Below are positions 33,801-45,800 of a DNA stretch of 64,000 bases, piece after piece. The first letter of the stretch is position 1, and each line of letters begins with the position of its first letter. Source of the stretch: Branchiostoma floridae (lineage: Eukaryota > Chordata > Leptocardii > Amphioxiformes > Branchiostomatidae); contig NC_049993.1 of assembly GCF_000003815.2 (NCBI RefSeq), positions 10,115,505-10,179,504 of the forward strand, written 5' to 3'. The translations under genes and the position numbers were made by a program. The notes under the pieces are model-generated. The model saw only the letters and a list, made by a program, of their open reading frames with translations, was not told the origin of the DNA and made no database searches.

Positions 33801-36759
33801 GTACTGATATATAACAATTAACTTAACTTGAAACATCACGTATCATTGCCTGTTTGTGATTCAAAACGACAGCGGTTGCTACATGACAAATGCAGGCAAG
33901 AATTCGAACTAACTCGGCTCATATACTCTTATCAAATGTTAAAGATAAACTTAGATGTTCTGTATACCAAAGATTGCGTGAAAAAAGGATAGATTGAATC
34001 CTTGACACCGCCCCCATACCAGCAGGATAAAAAAGAGTTGAACACAAACATTGAAATTTGGGCACTTTTTTTTTCGTGACCCACCGACGTAAGTAGCTCT
34101 AGTGCTCGTTCCGGGAATTTATAATCATAAGAAGTTTGATACCATATGGAAGGAAATCACACACGCTTTCTATTAATATATAACACATTAAAATTGATGC
34201 AGAAACAACGGAAATATAATATTCCAAACTTTTTGTGCCGACTTAATGTTTGTACCTCCGTATCCATAATGACACGCGACAACCACCCATGCAAGCGCCA
34301 TGGCCCAGACGGTACGGTGGACAGTCAGGTACAGCGCATTCGCGGACAGCGTGTGGAGAGTCGCGCCGAGGTACTGGCCGTGCGTTGGGTACAACACAGC
34401 CACAGCAGAGGCAGCAGCAACGAGCCAACCAAGAATCATCAGCAGGCTCACGGTCTGGTGCGGAAAGGCGTGGAATTCGTCATTATGAACAGTAGTAAAT
34501 GCCATCATTGGTGCACAGAAAACGTTGGTGCTTAAAGGAATGACTATTTCTTGTTTTTGTCTGAGCTAGGTCAAGTATCGTCCAGTCAATCAGTCATTTT
34601 GTTCATTCAACCATTCATTCATTCAACCATTCATTCATTCATTCATTCAATGTTTTAGAAGAATGGTACAATTTATAAACATTTTTGACTCACCACGCTC
34701 CTTGTTTGCTTCCCTTTGATCTTGACCATCAGCCAGCCAACAGCAAGTCCAACCAGGTATGGTCCGATACGGCAGTACGGCCTGAAATAGTACCTACCGT
34801 CCCTGGATATCAAATACATATACAAGAAGGTATTAATGATAACAATAGAACTTTTTGCGAAATCGTCGACAGCAATGTTAAGGTAAATACAAAAGATCCA
34901 CATGACAGTATGCTATCTACCCTTATCCCTCTCTCCCTGTGTCTCTCTGCCTGTCTCTCTCTCTTTCTCTCTCTCTATACTTGACTATGACAGCATTGTC
35001 TGCCATATCAGGGATATTGATCAATCCTTACCCAAGCGGTGCTTCCATCTCAAAGTACAAGGTGATCCCTGCAGTCGTGAGGAAGCTGGCCAATAGAATG
35101 GCCAGCTGCACGGCCATCCCGAATATCTGCCATCTGGAAGGAAGCAGGTGTATCATGGATCAATGTGTCCTAAACTTGCATGATTAATGAGTCATTCCTA
35201 AAATTTTCGTGCTTTCTATATACCTGTATCATATGTATTTTAGGTCAGGTGCAACTTTACAGACACAAATAACGGCCAAGTACATACTTACTGCAAATGT
35301 TATTGTTTCGTAGTGGCAAATGATTGCAATTTCATGGTTCTGACATATGTAGGTAAGTTAACCGTGAAAACCACCATGCATGGATCATGTAAAAAGAGAT
35401 TTACATAAGGTGTTGACAAGCTTTTCATATTTTTGTGGAGGTACGAGATCTCCGAACTCTTGTTTGCAATGAGGTGCAAGGTTAACACACCTGTAAAGTA
35501 TGTAGACGAGAGGAACTCCGATGGCGAAGAACTGCATATCATTGGCCAAGTACCAGGACCAGCTCATACACTATATATAGAGAGATACAAAGTTATCTAT
35601 TATACGATTATTTTATTATAAAGACACTTTGAATAATCAAGAGTGTTAAATCATAATACAGGTACCTTAAAGAACAATACAGCATCAGCATCGTACATTT
35701 AAAACGTTAATTTCAGTGAGTTATCTTCGAGAGAGAGAGAGAGAGAGGAAGAGAGAGAGAGAGAGACAGAGAGACAGAGAGAGAAAGAGAGAGAGAGAAA
35801 GAGAGAGAGACTGTGTTGTATATGTGGTTCAAGCACTAAATAATATAAATAAATTATTTTCTCCCTTTGACTTGTACACCATATTCGGTGTTTTAAAACA
35901 AAACAGAGAACAGACGTGTGCTTACCACGTCATCAGGGTTGATCAAGTTGTTGATGTACAGTGGGTTCGCCCACCACCAGCCCGGACAGTCTGCGTCCAA
36001 TGCGTTAGGAGCTTGGGACCAGGTGGGCCCAGAGAACATGGGGGGAATCACCCACACGTACAGCATCAGGACGAACATGTAAGTAGGTGTCAACCTGAGG
36101 GTGGCAGAAGGAAAGCAAGTGTGTTACCGTCAACTATCATAGTTCCACCAGGTGCCAAAATACCGCCACCTTTAAAAACGTTAGAATAGAGGTTTTCCCA
36201 AGATTGTCTGGAACACCGAATGTTAAATATCACAAATGTAATACAAATGAGATATTAAGGTGTTGAAGACAATCTTGAGAAGATCTCTATAACAACGTTT
36301 TTTTAGGTGGCGGTATTATGGCACCTGGTGGAATTAAGCGAATGTGTGTTACAGCACATTCCTTCGGCTAGTAATGGATGTCATTCGAAACGTCCGGAAG
36401 TAGATATCAAATTTATATCCTGTTGTAGAGATGGAGAGAGAACTGACAGGACAACATCGCAGAATGGACCTACCTCAATCTACAGGAAAGGCTGACCCTG
36501 GCAAGAGAAAGAATTCGAAGGGCCTGGAAACAGCTCTCCAGCTTCATGTCTACCTTGCACCCCCCACCCCCTCACACACACACATACACACACCGCAACG
36601 ACCTGGACGTCAAGGGATTAGAGGTAGATACGTAGAGATAGACATATATCGTGTACCTGCAGCCGGATGTCTAACCTTCATTAACAGACTAGTCCTTATA
36701 TAACATTTTATTCATATTACTGGCGGTTCATGCAGTCCCCAGCTTCTTTTGATGTAGCG

Positions 36760-36832
<73 letters not shown>

Positions 36833-39800
36833 GGTAGAATCCTCCCGGCAGTACGGTTTTAGGTAACAGAAAATAAGTTTTCAAAGGCAGATCATTGAAC
36901 TATACGATACTTGTGTTTACAGGAGAAACAACGAAAGTGTCTTAGTTCACACGTACTTCAAAGTCCTACCACGGGTATGAAGAGATCTAGTTTTGAGGTT
37001 GTTTTCTTAAAATCGTGTTTTCATCTGCTGTGCATCGTGCTTCAAAATAACCCTTGGAACATACCTCAAATACCTGTGGAGATACATCATCCCATAGGGA
37101 ACTGATTTGCCATCTTCTTTGCTCTTCTGTATCCTCTTGAGTAGAAGGTATGACATCAGGAGCCCACTGGTGGGGAAGATTTGAAAATTCGGTGAGCCAT
37201 TGCCTCATTGTAGCGTACAAATGGATTTCGAAAGCAACATTTTGAACAAAGCTACGGGACTGCGTAGCGCAGCGGCAGTGTGTTCGGCCCGTGACCGAGA
37301 GGTCGCAGGTTCGAATCCGGCTGCCATGTTACCGATCTTGTGCCATTGGGAAAGGCACTTTACACGACTTTCCTCACTTTACTCAGGTGAAAATGAGTAC
37401 CTAGCTTCGGCTAGGGCCGTCCCTCGGATAGGGTGTATGGGAAGAGTCACGTCGCACACCCCATGCACGTTAAAGAACCCCCACACGTGCGATGGTGCGG
37501 TGTGCGATCGAGCAAATTCTTCTGTCTGGAGTTGGTGATTCACTTCAAATCACCCAGATGAAGGCCTGGCGAACCTCCATACCGTATCAGCCACAAGGCG
37601 ATTTACATCATTCACCCCGGACGGGAGACTTGGTGCATCCCCGTCTTGTATTCAGCTAGAAGAAAGGGTATGCGACCCCGTAACGGGCGGTATAACCCCA
37701 ACGGTGCTGTAATACACCGTATGACTATGACTGACTGACTGAGAACAAAGCTATCTCAACATTTTTGAAACATAGAAAAAAGCTAATCTTTCTTCTAACA
37801 CAAAAGTATACACGGATCAAATTTTCAACGACCATTGTCGCTTCCTTCAGGATCAATACTGATGACCAATCACTTCAGAAAGGAAACTCGCAGGAGTTAC
37901 GGACACGTGATCCTATTAACATCTGACATTCCGGATACGTCGTTGGTCGTTAAAATTTGATCTGTGTGTGTACTTTTGTGTTGGAAGAAAGTTTAGCTTT
38001 GTGCTATGATTACTACCAACACTGATGACCTAACATGATACTTTTTGAAACATGTACCTGAACCAGGGTCCATTGATAAAATGGTTACGTTACCTGATGA
38101 AAAAGAAGGAGTCCACAGAAACGGAGGAATTATTGACGGCTTGAAATGCAAATGCTTGCCGGGCCTCCGAGAACTGCAACGAGTTGTCTGAAAGAGCACA
38201 TAATAAACATAATCATACATTCTAGATAGGTAAATTTATGTACTGCGGGGATTTATATGCTACACACGCATACCAGTACTTGATATGGCACACACACAAA
38301 CCGCAAGCACACGCGCCGATTTGACCTAGCGCTCACAGCTCAATAACAAGTAACTTTCCATTTCTTCTAAGAAAAAAAGGAGACCTTGTAATTGTGGTGC
38401 CTTCTTTGCAATCTTGGAGACCAGACTCAAAGTTACAGTTACAACAAGCCAACATTTCCCTACAAGGCTGTTTTCCCGGCTATCGTGGCGGTTTCAATTT
38501 CTAGTCTTCCTGTTTAGCTGAAATTCCTTGTCTATTGTTTATAATGTTATATTTTTAAGTATTTTGAAGAGAGACTATTCGATACTATGCGGCGTCTTAG
38601 GCCAACCCAACACCCACGTAAACGGTATGGCAGTCAGTGGCAGACTGATACCAGATTGTTTAACTAGCCGAAGTGTTTTTATAGTGCAAAGCCGTCGCGG
38701 ACATGAAAAGCTCGAAAGCCTTTGTAGTTAACGTTGCGTTGAAAATGATTGTCGAGTTTTGTACTGAAACAACAAGAGGGGCGAGTAGAACAGAAAGAAA
38801 CAATGTATACAAATATCCTGACCGACCCGGGAATCGAACCCGGGTCCTCAAGATCACAACACAAGTAGCGTAACTGACTGACCCTGACAGGCGTTTGGAT
38901 ATGGTCAGTTAGCACTACTTGAGACCCCCACCCCACTGTTACACTACTGAATACGACAGGCTACCTACCAAAACTCGGTATAGCAATTTGATAAGTGTGC
39001 CCCAGGATGATCCAGCTCATACTCAAGAATCGGATGCCGTTCAGACACTTGATGCTGCCGGGTGCCTGTTTGGTGCTGAGGAGCTTTCCGATGTTGGTGT
39101 AGACGGAGAAGCTCAGGATGATACGGCCGGCGATGCCTATAGAAAAAGGAGCAGTTCAAACTTTGACACAACAAAGCCTAACAAGTGATATCACGCTCAT
39201 GATATAATTGTTTGATGGCTAGCCATGTGAAATCCTTGGATATGATCTCGACTTACTTCTGTTTTTTTTTTTTGCTTTAAAAAATGTAGACGATCATAAA
39301 ATGGTTGAAAAAAAAATATGTCAATTTCATTCCGACCTGTTGCCACTGAGGTCTCTTCGTCAGGTGGAGTCAGGGGGGTGCCGTCATTCTCCTGCAAAAT
39401 TACGTCAACAGACGTCATGATCACCGTCAGTGCAGCCTTACGAACAATATGCAATGTTCATCTAACTGTTCTAATTGAACTTGATACGGGCAAATGCGTT
39501 TTTTTAGTTTCATGAATTCGATGCTTCTGCGATGTCTTCTTACCTTCTGCCCTTTCGTGGCCATCATTCGTGGTTGGTGGACGGTGACGTCATAGATGGT
39601 GCCGATCACAAGGAGGAGAAGGATGACGCCGCAGATACAGCTGTACACAGAGCAGAGGAGACAAGCATTAGTTTTATGATAGTATGCTGGAAAACAGCTT
39701 AAATCGTAGGCATTTGCCCTTAGCCAAGTACAAACAGTATCTACTCACATCCCAGCGATAGTGACATTCTGGATTGGCAGGGATTCCTGGGAAACGGCTG

Positions 39801-42800
39801 ACGTCACTTCCAGCATCCCCTGCTGGATAAGGGCACGCCAGTAGATACCTGGAAAAAACAACAAAGATGCTTGTCTTGGTCTTGAGTGACTAGTTTGAAG
39901 CCAAAACGACTAAATTTTAAAAGATTCAGTCTAGCCTATACTTGAATCATCTGCATTGGTCGTCAGTATTTGCTAAATAATTGCTAAGATTGAATATTTA
40001 ACATTGAAAGATTATGCTGGAAGCGACAATAGTCCCTGACCCGCAAGATGAGGATGGGACGAGGTGGGGTCAGGTTGAAAAGTGCATGATCAAGAATTGG
40101 GCACGTTTTTTACACGTTCTATCGACAGCTTTATAAAGTATGAGCGAGATTCGAAGCCAGGCGTACCACCGTCCAGTCTTTCAATGACGTCTTGTTGGCT
40201 ACAGGAACTGGGCACGCAGACGGCCACCGTTAACTCGCCTCCGCCCTATTAAAACAGCAGCATGAGTTTAGTCTCCAAGCAGACCCTACGGTGCCTTAGA
40301 AATAGTATCAAAGCTGGTATAGTGGTGCCCGTTTGACTCCCTTTGGCCGGCTATCTCCATTTGGCCGGCTATACTCCTTTGCCAGCTTTGATACTATCTC
40401 TTTAGGCACCGTAGGGTCTGTTTGGAGACTAGCATGAGTTAGAATTGTTTCATTTGTTTCGTGTGAGGTAGACACTTTTTAAGCTTGGAGAAAAATGTAA
40501 CACACGCATTCGTACAGAGCATCTCCGCCTCTGAAAATATACATCATCATCATCACCCGGTAGTTCAGACGCCTCCAACGACAGTACCTCCTGGAGACAT
40601 TGTATCAGTCTTATCTACAAACATCTTGGCTAAGATCCTACTCGATATTTTACTGTGTATGTATTTGTATTCTTGTATTGTATATTTCTATATCTACTGT
40701 TGTCATTTGATATGGGTCAAGTGCTTGAATTAAAGATGAAAATAATTCATAAGAGAGATTTGAATTTTCAATTCATGTGAAAAAATGTGACATCTGCATG
40801 CAACTTCATTTATAAAGGCATTTTGTCAACCACTGCGACTTTTACACACCTGTGTTGTCTGTTGAACAGGTATACTAATGTAGTCATGTAGAACTCACCT
40901 GTGTTGTCTGTTGAACAGGTACTAATGTAGTCATGTAGAACTTCCCATCGAAGGTGATGTTGAACCCTTTCCTCGTGATATTCACGCACTGGTAGTAGCT
41001 ACCGGTCCAGGCCAGGTTTCCGCCCAAGATTCCGCTCGGTGGTTTTCCACCCGCGTCCAGCACTGTTAAAGAGAGGAGATGCCATCATTTCGCCCTACAA
41101 ATTAACCCATGTACCAGGACAGTCTTCTGATTGTTGGGATGGAAACGAATTCATTCCGTCTGTCAAATACAATCTGAAGCTCATGACATGAAAATTGTAG
41201 TTTCGAAAGCTAGGTCATGGATGTAACGACAAAAACTAGCAACATGGGATTGCAAACAATGAGTGGGACAGAGAAAAATGAATACATTTAAAGATGGAGC
41301 CAGCCCTGGTATGTACAGTCAACAACGTTATCTTCATACTCACGCCCCTTCTGATAAACGGAGCAAATTTAACTGTAAAACCAAACAGACTACAGGATCT
41401 TTGACCCGTATTTTTTATATAAGAGAGAAAACAAGCGTGGGGTCGCGTGGCCCTTTCCCCAGAGGTCATGGGTTCAAATCCGTTGATGTGTCACCGACCT
41501 TGTGCCCTTGAGAAGGGCACTTTACACGACTTTCCTCACTTTACTAAGGTGTGAACGAGTACCTATATCTAGTTATTGAGGGACGTCCCTTGGATAGGGC
41601 ATTAAATGGAGGTCCTGTGTTTGAGAAAAGCTACATCTCGAGGTCGTAAAAGAACCCATTACAATAATCGAAAAGAGTAATGGGTTCGGTGTAAGTTGTA
41701 AAAAAGAATATCGACCAAATCTGACCGGATATGCAGCTTGTACTCTTCTGTACAAACCTGGTATGTTACGGCATATTACCTGATCTTTGCTCCGTCGTTT
41801 TTATAGAACTTTATTGCGCAACGATCGTACACGGTACAATGTATACACATACAGTCCCGCAACATTCGGGATGGTTTCTTATACCCTCTCCGTTTCGGCA
41901 TACCGTTAAATATTTAAAGATGGAGGTAGCCCTGATATGTACCATTCTCCTACGCAGTGGGACCACAGTCGTGTCGAAAATCCTTGGGGTCACCTCTGCT
42001 ATCTGACGCACCCAGACCAGTTCCTAGCCACCCTGCTTATAAATATTAATGAGCTTACCCTTATATGGGCAGTCAGCCGTTGGGGATCGGGCGCAGGAGG
42101 ATGGTGCTATGTAAGACGTAACATGATTGGCTGATAGCTTCCCAGCGGCCTTTGCGAGATGGCTTTCGTAAACAGAAAGCCCAAGAAATGCCTATTCTCT
42201 GATTGGTTGACAGCTGGTTTGTGGCGACAACCATAGTAACCGTTGGTAGGCCATGAGATAGCAGGGCCCCAATAGGCAGTTAGCTAGCCGTTGGGAACCG
42301 TGCGTAGGAGGATGGTATGTACAGGCAACAGATGTTGAAGAGGTTTGCCGAGTCATTGCTCCCCCTGTGTCCTGTCTTACATAAACCATGCATCGATCAA
42401 AGATCAGGTAGTATGTAGCACACTTGAGTGACCTGGATGAAGTAACTGGTATGTGTAAATATTGCATAAAAGTGTGGTGGATTAAGTCGATCGCATACAT
42501 AATTACACCTAATCATGTATCAAACAGTGGATGCATTCGAGAGTGGAATTTGTTATCACCAAGCACAGTAGGGGCATCATATCTGGATAGTTTTAAAGAA
42601 CGCTCGCAGATAGATGTGCAAAAGTTAGGTGTGATGGATCGTTCAGTAATATAACCAGCTGCTGCCGCACCTCGTGCCTGCGAAGCTGGTATGTTACGCC
42701 AAATGGCGGTTATACCGGCTATATAGATACAGATCTATACAGAAGCTGGTGTGTTACGCCGAAGGGCGGTTATACCGGCTATATAGATACAGATACAGGT

Positions 42801-45800
42801 ACAGAAACAAGTTATACAAAGGCAGAGACAGCCCTAGTATGTAAAGGCAACAAATTTTGAAGAAGTTTGCCGAGTCATTGTGCCCCCTGTCTTATATAAG
42901 CCATCGGGCAAAGATCAGGTAGTATGTTTGTCTTGCATAGCTCCACTTACTTGAAGGCGCGTGCGTGATTATGACGATTTAAAGTGACCTAAATAAAGTA
43001 ACTGACATGTGTATAAATCGGCGCTGTATGAAGTCAATCGCAGGTATAATTACACCTGAGCATATATCAAACATAAAGTTATAAAATTACACCTTAAAGC
43101 AATCCTACAGGCTACATGACAAAGGACGATTTTCATTCCAACGACAAAGATCGTTCCGCAACATTCGGGATGGTTTCATATCCTCTCCCTTCATGCCACT
43201 CAAATCCTTAGCGCTGACTTACACGAAAGCCATGTCCAACTAAAGGGCTAACTATAAGGGCTAACTATGATGTACCGGTCCTCAATGCCTGACGTCTTTA
43301 GATATTACCGCCTTTTTCTTAATATTTTCACTATGACTGTAGCTGGCACCAAGTAGGATTAGACAGACGTACATGTTTTCAAAACCTGGTTCATGTAGCT
43401 TAGAATGTTCTCAGGACATTTGAACGAGTGCTGACGGGCATGCTAGACAGAGATGTCTGAAACAGCAGCATCCGCTGGCACCCGAGTCGAGAATGAACTG
43501 AACGCTGAGACTTGTATCCCAATGAACCTAGTCTCCAAGCAGACCCTACGGTGCCTAAAGAGATAGTATCAAAGCTATCAAAGGAGTAAAGCCGGCCAAA
43601 GGGAGATAGCCGGCCAAAGGAAGCCAAACGGGCACCGGAGCAAGCAGACCCTACGGTGCCTAAAGAGATAGTATCAGTGGCCCTTTTCCCAGAGGTCCTG
43701 GGTTCAAATCCGCTGATGTGGCACCGACCTTGTGCCCTTGAGAAAGGCACTTCACACGACTTTCCTCACTTTACTAAGGTGTGAATGAGTACCTATATCT
43801 AGTTATTGAGGGACGTCCCTTGGATAGGGCATTAAATGGAGGTCCTGTGTTTGAGAAAAGCTACATCTCGAGGTCGTAAAAGAACCCATTACAATAATCG
43901 AAAAGAGTAATGGGTTCGGTGTAAATTGTAAAAAAGAATATCGACCAAATCTGGCCGGATATGCAGCTTGTACTCTTCTGTACAAACCTGGTATGTTACG
44001 GCATATTACCTGATCTTTGCTCCGTCGTTTTTATAGAACTTTATTGCGCAACGATCGTACACGGTACAATGTATACAATACAGTCCCGCAACATTCGGGA
44101 TGGTTTCTTATACCCTCTCCGTTTCGGCATACCGTTAAATATTTAAGATGGAGATAGCCCTGATATGTACCATTCTCCTACGCAGTGGGACCACAGTCGT
44201 GTCGAAACTCCTTGGGGTCACCTCTGCTATCTGACGCACCCAGACCAGTTCCTAGCCACCCTGCTTATAAATATTAATGAGCTTACCCTTATATGGGCAG
44301 TCAGCCGTTGGGGATCGGGCGCAGGAGGATGGTGCTATGTAAGACGTAACATGATTGGCTGATAGCTTCCCAGCGGCCTTTGCGAGATGGCTTTCGTAAA
44401 CAGAAAGCCCAAGAAATGCCTATTCTCTGATTGGTTGACAGCTGGTTTGTGGCGACAACCATAGTAACCGTTGGTAGGCCATGAGATAGCAGGGCCCCAA
44501 TAGGCAGTTAGCTAGCCGTTGGGAACCGTGCGTAGGAGGATGGTATGTACAGGCAACAGATGTTGAAGAGGTTTGCCGAGTCATTGTTCCCCCTGTGTCC
44601 TGTCTTACATAAACCATGCATCGATCAAAGATCAGGTAGTATGTAGCACACTTGAGTGACCTGGATGAAGGAACTGGTATGTGTAAATATTGCATAAAAG
44701 TGTGGTGGATTAAGTCGATCGCATACATAATTACACCTAATCATGTATCAAACAGTGGATGCATTCGAGAGTAGAATTTGTTATCACTAAGCACAGTAGG
44801 GGCATCATATCTGGATAGTTTTAAAGAACGCTTGCAGATAGATGTGCAAAAGTTAGGTGTGATGGATCGTTCAGTGTAATATAACCAGCTGCTGCCGCAC
44901 CGCGTGCCTGCGAAGCTGGTATGTTACGCCAAACGGCGGTTATACCGGCTATATAGACACAGATACAGAAGCTGGTGTGTTACGCCAAACGGCGGTTATA
45001 CCGGCTATATAGACACAGATACAGAAGCTGGTGTGTTACGCCGAAGGGCGGTTATACCGGCTATATAGATACAGATACAGGTACAGAAACAAGTTATACA
45101 AAGGCAGAGACAGCCCTAGTATGTAAAGGCAACACATTTTGAAGAAGTTTGCCGAGTCATTGTGCCCCCTGTCTTATATAAGCCATCAGGCAAAGATCAG
45201 GTAGTATGTTTGTCGTGCATAGCTCCATTTCCTTGAAGGCGCGTGCGTGATTATGAGGATTTAAAGTGACCTAAATAAAGTAACTGACATGTGTATAAAT
45301 CGGCGCTGTATGAAGTCAATCGCAGGTATAATTACACCTGAGCATATATCAAACATAAAGTTATAAAATTACACCTTAAAGCAATCCTACAGGCTACATG
45401 ACAAAGGACGATTTTCATTCCAACGACAAAGATCGTTCCGCAACATTCGGGATGGTTTCATATTCTCTCCCTTCATGCCACTCAAATCCTTAGCGCTGAC
45501 TTACACGAAAGCCATGTCCAACTAAAGGGCTAACTATAAGGGCTATCTATGATGTACCGGTCCTCAATGCCTGACGTCTTTAGATATTACCGCCTTTTTC
45601 TTAATATTTTCACTATGACTGTAGCTGGCGCCAAGTAGGATTAGACAGACGTACATGTTTTCAAAACATGGTTCATGTAGCTTAGAATGTTCCAGGACAT
45701 TTGAACGAGTGCTGACGGCCATCTAGACAGAGATGTCTGAAACAGCAGCATCCGCTGGCACCCGAGTCGAGAATGAACTGAACTGAACGCTGAGACTTGT

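Noticed and set aside
37265-37340. Functional tRNA gene
   Set aside because: A and B boxes are present but no paired acceptor arm; it is followed by SINE body sequence found elsewhere in the window.
38815-38895. Minus-strand tRNA gene
   Set aside because: Good T-arm only; the acceptor ends do not pair and the D-arm is poor.
41573-44728. Pairs of matching small ORFs in nrf-6-like intron 1
   Set aside because: They occur twice because of the tandem duplication; no family, no splice logic.
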